A stretch of 64,000 nucleotides of DNA from Gaeumannomyces sp. JS-464 (taxonomy: Eukaryota > Ascomycota > Sordariomycetes > Magnaporthales > Magnaporthaceae): NCBI GenBank assembly GCA_002197995.1, contig NGZR01000003.1:2232001-2296000 (forward strand), read 5' to 3'. Made by a program: the position numbers and the translations under genes. Below are positions 54,701 to 64,000 of this stretch, piece after piece; the stretch's first letter is position 1; each line of letters begins with the position of its first letter. The notes under the pieces were generated by a model. The model saw only the letters and a list, made by a program, of their open reading frames with translations, was not told the origin of the DNA and searched no databases.

Positions 54701-57084
54701 CTCGCGCAGCTTGTCTTCCACCTCGCCCTGCTTAGGGGTCGAAGGCATCGTCAAGGCAGTGTCGAGAGAGAAGTTGTCGATAGTGCCGGTCGAGAGATAC
54801 TTTTCCCGAATGGGATAGGATGCCATCGACTCCAAGTCTTCTTCCCCTCGCGGCCAGTACCGTTGACGCGTTCAGCCCTTGCTCTCTGGAGCTGTTCAAA
54901 GAGCACGTTGAGCTCTTCATCCGTGAGGTTTGTGAAATTCTGGTCGGACCCGAGAATGGCACCCGCCGCTTCTCTGCGTGCAAACGACCAATCAGAGTCG
55001 CGGCCGTTGCGCGAGAATGGTGAAGGTGAATCGGGGCGGCTATCGCCAAAATCAGAACCGGCCTTGCTGACAGACCTCTCATGGCCGCCGGGCCTGGGTG
55101 AGGGCAGTGGCGAGATCTTGTCGAGGTTCGCCAACTGGCTGGCGGTGATGGACTGCCGGAGAAGACTCTGTTCCGCACGCTCGGCCTTTGCTTCCATGGG
55201 ATGGTTGAAGCGGAAAATGTGGAAGTCGCCAAGAATGATTCTGTATCCAGAGTGGAGCTTCTTGGGCTCCGTTATGCGCTTGCCGTTAACCATGACCGCG
55301 GCGCCCTCTTTCGGGACCAGCGTGACGGTGCCATCTGCCGCATTCTCGAAGGAGCAGTGCTCATGCAAAATCCCCGAGCCATTAAGACGGATATTTGCCT
55401 GGTGTTCCGCGTTAGAGTCGACGTTGCCGACCATAGTCGTTCCAGGCTTGAGGTTGTAGACCAGGCACTCTGCCAGGAGCGGGTCGTCCGACAGATTCAC
55501 CAAGTGAGGCATCTTTTTGGGTGTGCTCAGCCCAATGAAGCCCTTCTCGATGCTGATGCCCAGTTCCTCGAGTGCGGCCTCGCGCTCCTTGTGAATCTCC
55601 TCGGTCTTCTGTAGCTTTTCCTCCCATGTCTGATTGAGGTCCGTTAAGAGCTTCTCGCTCTGGCTGAGTTGCTCGGCAATCTCCGCCTTGGAAACCTTCT
55701 TGACGGTTCCGTCGGCCTGCGTGATGCTGACAATCTGCTGCTCCAGCGGCGTCCCTTCAGCATAAACCTCCTCAGCAGGCACGCCGGCGCCACCACCACC
55801 TCCACCTCCACCGCCGCCACCACCAAGCTTGTTCTTGAGCATGGCCAGCTCCTCTTTCAGCTCTCTTATCATGCGTGCATTGGCGTCTTCGTTTACGACG
55901 GCGTGGTTCTTGATGCGCTTTGCGGAGTCTGCATAGCGCAGTGTGCTCAGAGTCTCGTCAAAGTTGATGTCGGCCGGACTGATGGCAGCAATCATGGCTG
56001 TCATGCTGTTTCCTCCAAGGGAGTCCTTCAAGAGCCAAGTCAGAACACTGTCTCGGTAGGGAACAGTGCCACCGGCACCCTTCTTCTTTTTCCCGGTTGA
56101 AAGGTCGGCGAGTGCGGCGATGACACGACCCAGGGTCGACAGAGATCGGTTGATCTCTGCACCTTCCTTGAGACGTGCGCCGGTAGCTCCGGTGGATGTC
56201 GCGCGCTCCGACCCTGCCAGATCCACCAGACTAATCTTGGCCGCCTTCTCCATCTCCATCTTGGTGTCGACATCGAATTTCTTCTGGGTGACCATTAGGG
56301 TAAAAACAGCGTGACTTCGACTCGACGTCTCGTTCATGTTGGTGGCCGCGACCGTTCTCGCCTTGTTACCCTCGTCCATAAGGTTCTCGATCTCCTGGAA
56401 GCTGCCGACAACTAGCTTCGCAAGATCTTCGACGTAAGGACCAGTCGAGGGATGTTCGCGGACCTTGAGGTTTCCCTTCGTGCTCGGGTTCAGCAGGTCG
56501 CGCACTCGCTCGTTGTAGATTTCGAGATAAGACACCTCGACGGTGCACTTCAGGTTCGGGTCCTTCTGCATCTCGCCTATCCTCTTGAACATGTCCTGAC
56601 AAATCATGGGGATGATTCCGATTTCCTTGCCGTATCCCATCATAGAGTAGGACTTCCCAGAACCGGTCTGGCCATAGGCAAAGATACAGTTGTTGTACCC
56701 CTGGAAGGCGTTATCCAGAAGGGGCTTGCCCAGGTCGTCGAACAAGTTTGACTGGCCTGCATAGTTGGGTGCGCTTTTGTCGAAGGACCAGTACGATCTG
56801 TCGAAGGCGAAGGCCTTCGGGGCCATGTCCTTGGCGCCTTTGCCGGAGTGCGCGGCGTCGAGCGGCGGCGTGAGCACCGTCTGGTTGTCCTTCATTTCGA
56901 CGATACATTTTGCGCCGCGGTCCATTTCTATCGCGAGCAGCCCCCAGTGTCAGTTCTGCTGTCGCATCCCTTTGCGCAAGCGATCTGCAACAGCTCTTCA
57001 TCCCACTTCCCCCCAGGGCTAGGACTCACCTCGCCCATTGAAGGGCCGACAACGGACCACGACCTTGATGTTGCCGCCAGCCAT
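51716..57084 (-). CDS. unc-104: Kinesin-3 (UNC-104/KIF1 type); one frame break
   Basis: A plus-end microtubule motor that carries early endosomes and vesicles in hyphae. The first exon (57,084-57,030) encodes MAGGNIKVVVRCRPFNGR; exon 2 starts at 56,927. The motor domain has the P-loop GQTGSGKS (about residue 105), NMNETSSRSHAVF and DLAGSERA. A polyglycine run (12 Gly) follows the neck. Then come coiled coil, an FHA domain (about 500-600; SGILHEHCSF, AAVMVNGKRI), a long tail with coiled coil, and a C-terminal PH domain (GGYLLVPSSDCTRWIKRFVEL to LDWIFRIDQ). One missing base near 54,858-54,864 splits the frame between ERVNG and WPRGEEDLESM; corrected length is 1,755 residues. The rest is clean over 5 kb, so this is most likely a sequence error. 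Confidence 0.93.
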
Positions 57085-58514
57085 TTTGGCGGTCTTCTAG
57101 GAGACTTCGCCAGGCGGCGCGGTCGGGGGCCCCGGGTGTTGCGACACGTTCTCCTCGGTCGAGAACAGGCTTCGTGGTTGAACAAAATGAGTGCGATCAA
57201 TCAGCTCCGCGCGCTGGAGGAGCCGGTAGCGATGAAATCCCGCGTGTAATCCCAGCACAATGGACCGTCCGTCGGGCCCGGTTCATTCTCTGGCGAGAGG
57301 GCGGCTTGGTTGCGTCGGGGACGGGGCTCGTCGGAGAGGGAAGTGTCCGGTTCGTTGCGGCGACGGGCGCTGAGAATCTGCCTTCGGGCGGGTTTCTGTT
57401 GACGTTGGGTGGGGACCAATCTCCCAAAAAGACGATTTCAACGGAGAAAGGAGACAGTTTGGCGGCGCTGGGTTCGGTTTGGCCCTGCAAAAACCTCAAA
57501 CCGAAGTCAAGTCGCGTGCGAACCCCGGCTTCCTGCGGGAATCCGCACCCGACGATGCTCTGCACACTGAGGACTGCGCTTGTTCTCGTCACTGTCTTTT
57601 CTTTTTAAGGCTTCCCTCGGCAACAGCATATTTGCCGTGGCAACATCGGCAGACGCGGTTTGTCGCGCGGGATCCAACCCCCCTTTATTGGCTCGCAAGC
57701 ACCCTTCGTCATTTGCAGCCTGTGGAAATTAAGCTTCGTTCACGTGTCAACGATACCCCCGCCGGCACTGTACGGCGCGAACCATGATTTTCACTGATGG
57801 ACATCCTCTCAACCGGCGGGCGTACCAGAGAGTATATTTGCCCCGGCCGGGCAGCCACATCGTGTGCCACTATAATCGCGCAATGCTATGGAACAGCGCA
57901 AGCGTTTTGGAAATCAAAAACAAACAAGACTGGCAGGGGAAAGATTGGACAGGAGAGGGGCTGCGAAGGGACGCAGCTGCAAATAACGGACGATATATAC
58001 ATGAGGGCTGTGGACGCCGAGGTGGGTTGGTATATCGACTCGACTATATACCTAAGGGAAAGTTACTTCTGAGTACTGCCCGTCAAGGAGTCAGCTGTCT
58101 GGGGGATCGCCGGCAGTGCCATCGACCTCCCGAGAGGGCGGGAGAGCCATTAGGCCGCACCGTGCGTTAGGGCAGCCCCCGCTGTGCATACCGCCAAAGT
58201 AAGGCTAGCGCGGGCATTTGATGTTCTGCAGACGCTGGGCAGGGCCCTGCCCCGCATGAATTCTGCCCATCACCGCCCAATTTTTTTTTTTTTTTTTTTA
58301 TGCGAATTACCCCTCCAGGCGCACGGGAGCGACCGCATTGCGAAAACCACTACAGTGGAGGGCTACCTAGTGAAGGATACGAAAAATAAAGACATATATC
58401 GCAACATATAAACCCCCTTACTGCTTTGACATTCCGAAGTACTTGTTGTTCGAACGTCGTGTCTTCCATACACCGGTTTATTCACCTTTTCCCTCATACA
58501 GCGACCCAGCCGCC
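57085..58514. promoter_or_regulatory. Divergent upstream region of kinesin-3 and NOB1
   Basis: About 1.4 kb between two start codons. It contains a T19 run at 58,281-58,299. No gene or RNA is supported. Confidence 0.4.
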
Positions 58515-59957
58515 ATGGCGACCTCATCGTCATTACCCCAACCGGAAGCTCCGCCAGCCGGATCCGCCCCTCAATCAGCTGGCGATGCGGCCCGTCGCCA
58601 ACGCTCCTGCGGCTTCGTCGAGTTCGATGCCCCGAAGCCGATCCACAGCCTGGTTGTGGATACTGGTCCTCTTATCAAGGGTGATCCAGCCATAAGTACG
58701 CTCATTGTGCAGGCAGAGGAGCTGTACACCATCCCTGCGGTCCTCGACGAGATAAGGGACGAGCAGACGCGGTCGCGCATCAACACGACCCTCTTACCCT
58801 TTCTGAAGTTGCGCAGCCCCAGGCCCGCGAGCGTCAAGTTCGTGTCAGACTTTGCTCGCCGGACCGGAGACCTCGAGGTTCTCAGCCGTCCAGATATCCA
58901 CCTGATCGCCCTGACATACGAGCTCGAGATCGAGAGGAACGGGGGAGACTGGAGGCTAAGAAACGAGCCCAACCAGAAGAGGGTCAACGGCAGCCCTCCC
59001 AAGAGGGATGAAGCGATCGCAGATGTGACGCCTCCCGAAGCAGAGGCACCAGCAGCGACTCTGCCCGAGGTCACATCGGAAGAGCCGGGGGAGGTCGAGC
59101 AAAAGGATGCGGCGGAGGATGTGGCAGCAGATGCGGCGCAGGGAGATCACAGTGCGGCTCCAGTCGAGCCCGCTGAGGCGCCCAAGGATTCGTCGGAACC
59201 TGTTACCGAAGAGCTACAGAAACTCGATCTAGAAGCAGACCAGCAGGATGAGGACGGGGGCGAGAACGAGGGCGAAGCCCCCGCGGAGGAAGAGCAGATT
59301 TCAGACGACGGCGACGGCGAGTGGATCACGCCGTCCAACATCAAGAAGCACCAGGCCAAAGACAACCGCGCGCCCGTGCCAGAGCCGATCCAGAAGGTCC
59401 TCCAGGCCTGCATCCTGACGTCCGACTTCGCCATGCAGAACGTGGCGATGCGCATCAACCTGAACGTGGTCTCGCCGACGCTTGCGCGCATCACGCAGCT
59501 CAAGAGTTGGGTTCTGCACTGCCACGGCTGCTTCGCCGTGACGCGCAAGATGGACAAGCAGTTCTGCCCCTCGTGCGGCCAGGCGACGCTGACGCGCGTG
59601 AGCTGCTCGACCGACTCGGCGGGGAACTTTAAGGTCCACCTCAAGCGCAACTTCCAGTGGAACAACCGCGGCAACGTCTTTAGCATCCCCAAGCCCGTGC
59701 ACGGCAACGCGAGCGGCAAGAAGTCGGCGGGCGCCGCGGCCCAGGGCGGCGGCAAGAACGGCTGGGGCCGCGACCTGATCCTCGCCGAGGACCAAAAGGA
59801 GTACCAGCGCAAGGCCGACGAGGACCGCCGCGCGCGCGTCCGCGACCTCATGGACGAGGACTATCTCCCCGGTATCCTCACTGGCGACCGGGTTGGCGGG
59901 CACGGGAAGATCAAGGTCGGCGCTGGGCGGAACGTGAATGGGAAGAAGCGGAGGTGA
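58515..59957 (+). CDS. nob1: 20S pre-rRNA endonuclease NOB1
   Basis: It cleaves 20S pre-rRNA at site D to give mature 18S rRNA in late cytoplasmic 40S assembly. One exon, 480 residues. The PIN domain is near the N-terminus: SLVVDTGPLIKG (catalytic Asp), EELYTIPAVLDEIRDE (second acidic cluster), LEVLSRPDIHLIALTYELE. An acidic, Glu/Ala-rich disordered linker (about residues 150-280) follows. The zinc ribbon then starts with WVLHCHGCFAVT and FCPSCGQATLTRVS, giving the CX2C...CX2C pair. The C-terminus has WGRDLILAEDQKEY and a basic end GKKRR. The start ATG (58,515) is in context gccgccatggcg. Confidence 0.95.
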   Translation: MATSSSLPQPEAPPAGSAPQSAGDAARRQRSCGFVEFDAPKPIHSLVVDTGPLIKGDPAISTLIVQAEELYTIPAVLDEIRDEQTRSRINTTLLPFLKLRSPRPASVKFVSDFARRTGDLEVLSRPDIHLIALTYELEIERNGGDWRLRNEPNQKRVNGSPPKRDEAIADVTPPEAEAPAATLPEVTSEEPGEVEQKDAAEDVAADAAQGDHSAAPVEPAEAPKDSSEPVTEELQKLDLEADQQDEDGGENEGEAPAEEEQISDDGDGEWITPSNIKKHQAKDNRAPVPEPIQKVLQACILTSDFAMQNVAMRINLNVVSPTLARITQLKSWVLHCHGCFAVTRKMDKQFCPSCGQATLTRVSCSTDSAGNFKVHLKRNFQWNNRGNVFSIPKPVHGNASGKKSAGAAAQGGGKNGWGRDLILAEDQKEYQRKADEDRRARVRDLMDEDYLPGILTGDRVGGHGKIKVGAGRNVNGKKRR

Positions 59958-60399
59958 TTTCAGATATCATGCTATTTTTCCTCTGTCGGGTGCCTTACCA
60001 CGCATGATACCAAGAGAAAATGCAGGATAGACAAAAATGGGAGTCCGTAACCACACAATGGCGGGGACTTTTGTCCACCATGAAAAGCCAAAAACATTTT
60101 CAGTTCCAACGCCTGCCATAATGCAAATATCAAAGCCAAGATCCCATCAACGCCCCGGTCCTGAGCGGGTGGAGACCTGCGCGCTGGATTCACATCGAGT
60201 TTGTGCCCTTCGATGCCGATCCAGACGTTTCGTTTTGGCAAATCGGGCGCCATGGGCGAAGGGGAAGCCGTCCAGCGCGTAAGGCCATCGTAGCCGCACG
60301 AACAGTAAACGCCCCAAACTCCTCGAATCCGTATGCGACCGTCGAGATCGTCCGCGAAACGATGTGGTCTCTCCGGCATGTAGGTAGGAATCAAGTACT
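59958..60399. other. Intergenic between convergent NOB1 and NOP10
   Basis: 442 bases of shared 3' region; no supported feature. Confidence 0.5.
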
Positions 60400-60757
60400 C
60401 TATGATGACTGAAGAGCCTTGAGATCCTCTGCAGATAAGAATAAAGATAACAGATGGTCAGTCGTGACTATCCCCCTTTTGCGTCGAGGACCATCCATCC
60501 CGGTCGACCACTCGCGCGTCGCCAGCCGAGAGACACACACAAGCCCCTCTCGAGCGAGGCAATTGGCAGAACAGTGACTTACTCTTCTCGGTAGTCAGGA
60601 GGCCGAAGCGCTTCTTGAGCGTGATGCGGTGACGCGACCACTTGTCGTCGGGCGAGAAGCGGGCCGGGTGCGCCGACTTGGTCACCTTGCCCTCCAGCAC
60701 CTTCTTGAGGGTGTAGGCGCGCTTGCCCGAGGCGTCGACGTTGCACATGAGATGCAT
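60400..60757 (-). CDS. nop10: H/ACA snoRNP subunit NOP10
   Basis: A nucleolar protein that bridges Cbf5 and the other H/ACA proteins for rRNA pseudouridylation. Exons are 60,757-60,583 and 60,428-60,400, giving 67 residues (usual length 58-67). Seen: [20 protein letters not shown], then [19 protein letters not shown] and [12 protein letters not shown], the complete NOP10 signature. Fungal and animal NOP10 keep the fold with fewer Cys than the archaeal protein, as here. The second exon adds only nine codons (ending LKALQSS). The frame continues upstream of the ATG without another Met in good context, so the short start is preferred. Confidence 0.93.
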
Positions 60758-61708
60758 GTTTTGCGGTTTGTTTGGATCCGAGGACGAGACGCGGAGTGGA
60801 GGGCTGATGATGTTCGGTCGGTCGGTTCGCGTGAGATCGGTCGTAGAGATTGAAACCATCGGTTCCCGTCAGCGCCGCAATTGACGATCTCCGTCTCGAT
60901 AAAAATTTCTGGAGGCCGGCAAATTTGCTGTCACCGCCTTCGGCTTCTCCACCCCTGGTCGAGTCGCGCCCCACTTGACCACAGCATCAACCCCTGAATG
61001 CGATGAAGTCAATTGATTCTGCTTCCATCTCCAAGTGATAGCTTCAGGGTGCAGCGTTCTCTTCCCGAATGCTCTGCTTGAACACCCCCAGAGACGATAC
61101 CGTGAGGCCTTGCTTCATTAAAGGTGGTTTGATGAATCTGGCATACCGCGAGGCTGAATCCCCTACGCCAAGGTTCGGGCTCGCTTTCAGGGGCACAACC
61201 CCAGAAGGATGTGCTAACCAAGCAAAAGGGAGCTCGTGTCCTGTCGGCTTGATTTCCTTTGTTCTTTTCCTTTCAATTCTTCCAGACTCGAGCTATACAT
61301 AGAATCCTCGCCCCCTGAGGCACATGAAGGTGCTCGAAAGCATCAATCTGATATCCATCCAATTTCCAATAAATAGATATTACGTGATGGCTCACGACAA
61401 AAAGTCAGCAAAAAGGAGCGTCCTCGGGAACGCTGTCCCATCCGAGATGAAAACCTCGTGTCGATATCTAAGCCAGTATAGATATGCCCAACGCCGAATT
61501 TGAGCTCTGAATGATTGTGGATGTGCGCTTGTCCGAGCAAAGGAAAAATTCGCCACCGCTGAGCGCATTGCCGACAAAGAAACTTTGCCGGCCGCCCACT
61601 CCGGGCCTAGACGCGGTCGTGCCCTCGCCAGCGCGTCTTTGTTCGCTCATAGGGGTGGTTGCCACTACCGCCATCCCGTCGGGCAAGGCTCTTGGTCTTG
61701 AAGACCGC
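60758..61708. other. NOP10 upstream and secreted-gene 3' region
   Basis: About 950 bases. The sequence aaaaattt at 60,901-60,908, about 145 bp before NOP10, resembles the ribosomal-RNA-processing element of ribosome-biogenesis genes. No gene is supported. Confidence 0.35.
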
Positions 61709-61771
61709 GACAGTCTTCCCGGTTCAGACAGTCTTCCCGGTTCAGACAGTCTTCCCGGTTCAGACAGTCTT
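61709..61771 (-). repeat. 18-bp tandem repeat, 3.5 units
   Basis: The plus-strand unit gacagtcttcccggttca occurs three times plus a partial fourth. It overlaps the stop codon of the Tyr/Gly-rich gene; each unit carries an in-frame TGA on the minus strand. Confidence 0.95.
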
Positions 61772-62245
61772 GGCCTTGGACACATCGAACCTCGGGAATT
61801 CCCGCTTGACAGTGCCACGGCGAGAGGCACGCCTCTTCACCAGGGCCACAGGAGCGGCGCCCTCGGTCTCCATGTCAACGGACGAACGGACAACGAGGTT
61901 CTTCGCCCAGCCCACCCAGCGCTTGTAAGAGCCGTAGGTGGAGCAGTTGCTTGGGTATGAGCCGTATGTCGAATAGGAGCCCGGATACTCGTTGTACGTG
62001 TTGTAGCTGGTCGGGTATGTGCCGTAGGTGGTGTACGAGGTAGGAGAGTTGTTGTAAGTTCCATAGGACCCATAGTTTCCATAGTCACCATAGTTGCCAT
62101 TGTTTTTGGACGCAGAGCTGTCATAGTAGTCGTCATCTGAGTCTCTGCCGGGAGTACGGGCGGCGAGCTTGGGGGACCGAATTGGGGCAGCGATGGCGGG
62201 GAGGGTGATCCCGGCGATGAGGATCGTGGTGATAGAAACCTTCAT
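61760..62245 (-). CDS. Tyr/Gly/Ser-rich secreted repeat protein, 161 aa
   Basis: Signal peptide MKVSITTILIAGITLPAIAA, then a dibasic-like region. A central low-complexity block of about 65 residues follows, made of short TYGTYP/NYGDYG/SYSTYGSYP-type repeats. The C-terminal part is charged (RRASRRGTVKREFPRFDVSK). This resembles fungal cell-wall or adhesive secreted repeat proteins, but I recognise no family. The stop lies in an 18-bp tandem repeat. Reading past the three in-frame TGA codons continues AVFKTKSLARRDGG and stays open to about 61,640, so an older version of the gene was probably longer. A TATA-like box (ataaaaa on the minus strand, 62,405-62,411) lies 160 bp upstream. Confidence 0.7.
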   Translation of the reverse strand: MKVSITTILIAGITLPAIAAPIRSPKLAARTPGRDSDDDYYDSSASKNNGNYGDYGNYGSYGTYNNSPTSYTTYGTYPTSYNTYNEYPGSYSTYGSYPSNCSTYGSYKRWVGWAKNLVVRSSVDMETEGAAPVALVKRRASRRGTVKREFPRFDVSKAKTV

Positions 62246-63526
62246 CTTGAGAAGAATATGGGCAGTGTTGGAAGGAGGGTAGTGACAAAGGCGCTTAGGA
62301 ATTTTGGAGATATTATTTGATGTCTCTTAGATGCTGGGATAAGGAGGAAGAGGTCGGGTGCTGAATTGCGAGGAGGATTTTAGGATATGTGAGGAAGTCC
62401 AGCCTTTTTATGTGCATCTGTTTCCTCGGGACGGCGGGCGGTTCTTCAACGTAGCTGCCATCCCGAGACTGGTGAGCACCAAGAAGATCCAAAGGTCCCG
62501 ATCCCGGTCTTCCTGGGCTTCCCTTTGGAGAGCTCCATCACCACCCAACACCCAGGTCAGAATGCTATCAGCTCCAGGCCTTGCCGGAACGCAATGACGC
62601 AAGCCCAAGCGCTGTTCCGTCAAGCCACCGGACTAGCGCGTGAACGACCCGAGGGGCTTGAAGCATATTCGAATCCCATCGGGAGCAAGGGCAGAGCAGC
62701 TAGCTGGCCCGAGACCGAGTCTGGGCCGGTGGAAGCTATGGATCTAGGTACTCGGTACACTGGAGATGCAGAAAGGTGAATACGCCCGGACGAGGCGAGA
62801 AGCCTCGATGCCGCGCGGCGGCGGTGCTACCAGAAAAGAGGTGTGGGGAAGAGCTAGTATGGCAAGTGAGGAATGGAAACGCGTGCGACACAAATAGCAG
62901 GCCGGGGAATAACTAGCCCCAGATTTGGTACCCAATCCGTCACTACATTGGCAAGCCACGAGGCTTTGGTGGCGGCTCGGCTAGATTTTGCAAAATGCCG
63001 GCGATGTCCGGCGCCGTCGTCATGGCTGCGCGGAATTGGCTCAAGCCACCAAGGATACTGTTAGGCGAGTTAGGCACCCGCACCTACTACTCCCAGCCTT
63101 GTACCAGAGCTCGGGCTAGCTCAGCAGAAGCACGGAAGCTCGCAAGGGTCATCAGCCGTAGTGCTATCCATGCTATAATGCTACGTTCCAGGTAGGTATT
63201 GTTAATACCATCTGACCGGGCCCGGCGCCTGGGCCGGCTTTCCTTTTTAGCTCCACGCCGCCGGCGCCTTCGCTTGCACTCCGACCCGGCTCTGTTCGGC
63301 GAGCCGCCAGCTCAGATGTGGCTGGCACTGGACCTTTCCAAATGCAAATCCGCGCCTGCCTGCTTGATGGATGACATGATCTAGATTTAGGGGCATCCCG
63401 AAATGGAAGTTGCCGTGACAAGTTCGGCTCGAGCCCTTGAGCAGCGCCTCTCCTGGAGGCAAGTGCGAAGGAAACTCGAAGCATGTTGGTCTGGCTGACA
63501 CTAGGAGCTCCTGTTTGCCGAGAGCA
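62246..63526. other. Divergent intergenic region (1.3 kb)
   Basis: No supported gene, RNA or repeat. It separates the Tyr/Gly-rich gene from the gene starting at 63,726. Confidence 0.45.
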
Positions 63527-63535
63527 CATAAAAGG
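63527..63535 (+). promoter_or_regulatory. TATA-like box (cataaaagg)
   Basis: It lies about 190 bp before the ATG at 63,726, in a position similar to the other TATA boxes in this window. Confidence 0.4.
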
Positions 63536-63725
63536 TCGGCGGAATTGAAAGACCCAAGACATCCGGTATCTACTCCCAGCACGTAAGGTTTCGCCCCGTC
63601 GCTGTCTCTATTGTTCCACTCCCCCGTCTCTTCCATCTACGCTTCCCATCTTTGGCGTGGGAAAGTCCCAGACTACCGTCTCCAACGCCAGATTTCCGAC
63701 GCCTGTCTACCGATTGACTGAGAAA

Positions 63726-64000
63726 ATGGCCGACACTGCCCACAAAAGTGTCGAGTACTCCGCTCTGGCAGCGACAGATGACCAGAGCGAAGACCATGAT
63801 GGCGTCGAGCTCTCTCAAGCATCCATATTCGCGGGGTTCAGACCTCGCTCCCCATCGTCGGCATTGCCACACTTTTCGTCGTGTCGAACCTCATGTGCGG
63901 CCTTCTCGGCGGATACCTCGTTCAGTCTACACAGTCTACACGCCCAGTGGTTAACCTTGACCGAGAGTGCTCCTTCCGCACATCCAAGTATTGTGAGTCT
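63726..64000 (+). CDS. N-terminus of a single-pass membrane protein (partial; one frame break)
   Basis: The ATG has a good context (gaaaatggcc). The first 36 codons give a polar, acidic cytosolic head (MADTAHKSVEYSALAATDDQ). After a one-base loss in a GGGG run near 63,834-63,837 the frame encodes a clear hydrophobic span (LPIVGIATLFVVSNLMCGLL) followed by a polar segment with a Cys. A short acidic head plus one membrane span is the layout of ustYa-like (DUF3328) proteins, among others, but the conserved HxxHC motifs would lie beyond the window, so the family is not assigned. A possible donor (gtgagt) sits at the very end. Confidence 0.5.
   Translation, partial: MADTAHKSVEYSALAATDDQSEDHDGVELSQASIFAGFRPRSPSSALPHFSSCRTSCAAFSADTSFSLHSLHAQWLTLTESAPSAHPSIVS

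Noticed and set aside
1..64000. CRISPR array, prokaryotic operon or phage
   Set aside because: The window is fungal nuclear DNA with spliced genes; no regularly spaced repeats of CRISPR type were seen.

Overview
The window is nuclear DNA of a filamentous ascomycete, most likely a Sordariomycete. Four things point there. Genes are GC-rich with short GT...AG introns (donors GTAAGT, GTGAGT, GTACGT). One transposon copy carries the C-to-T signature of repeat-induced point mutation (RIP). A stray 3' fragment of 5S rRNA sits between genes. The conserved proteins are of the filamentous-fungal type. No species can be named from the sequence alone.

Layout. Positions 1-16,600 are a repeat-rich accessory block. 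It holds three copies of one Tad-like non-LTR retrotransposon (LINE): a 5' end at 1-496 on the minus strand, a nearly full-length RIP-damaged copy at 4,540-10,950, and a truncated, little-mutated copy at 14,455-15,344. It also holds a solo LTR (15,347-15,773), a second repeat family called X here (535-708 and 15,774-15,930), minisatellites and a 5S fragment. A few orphan-type genes lie between them: a SAM methyltransferase, two secreted proteins and an acidic hypothetical protein. From 16,600 to 35,300 there is a dense block of conserved genes: GYP1-like Rab GAP, cytochrome c oxidase subunit VIIa, clathrin light chain, RTT103, the mitochondrial ABC transporter MDL1, aspartate kinase HOM3, ORC2 and the mitochondrial PGP phosphatase GEP4. 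Positions 35,300-39,300 hold unrecognised sequence and a spliced gene for a long Ser/Pro/Ala/Thr-repeat protein. From 40,100 to the end come CutC, alkaline phosphatase, a second SAM methyltransferase, a small secreted protein, kinesin-3, NOB1, NOP10, a Tyr/Gly-rich secreted protein, and the 5' end of a membrane protein cut by the window edge.

The genes do not form one pathway; most are independent housekeeping genes. ORC2 and GEP4 share a 399-bp divergent promoter with a perfect MluI box and a perfect CRE. HOM3 has a perfect GCN4/CPC1-type site upstream. NOB1 and NOP10, both ribosome-biogenesis genes, lie tail to tail.

A main caution concerns reading frame. Many genes, including ones expected to be essential (ORC2, kinesin-3, GYP1, MDL1), carry isolated one-base frame changes, mostly in G/C-rich runs and of both signs. 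Neighbours such as HOM3, RTT103, clathrin light chain, GEP4, NOB1 and the second methyltransferase are clean. I read most of these as sequence errors, not pseudogenes, so affected CDS entries are given as spans. I did not find a convincing new multi-gene system. The most promising unknowns are the secreted CheD-like candidate at 3,460-4,364 and the spliced repeat-protein gene at about 37,371-39,334.
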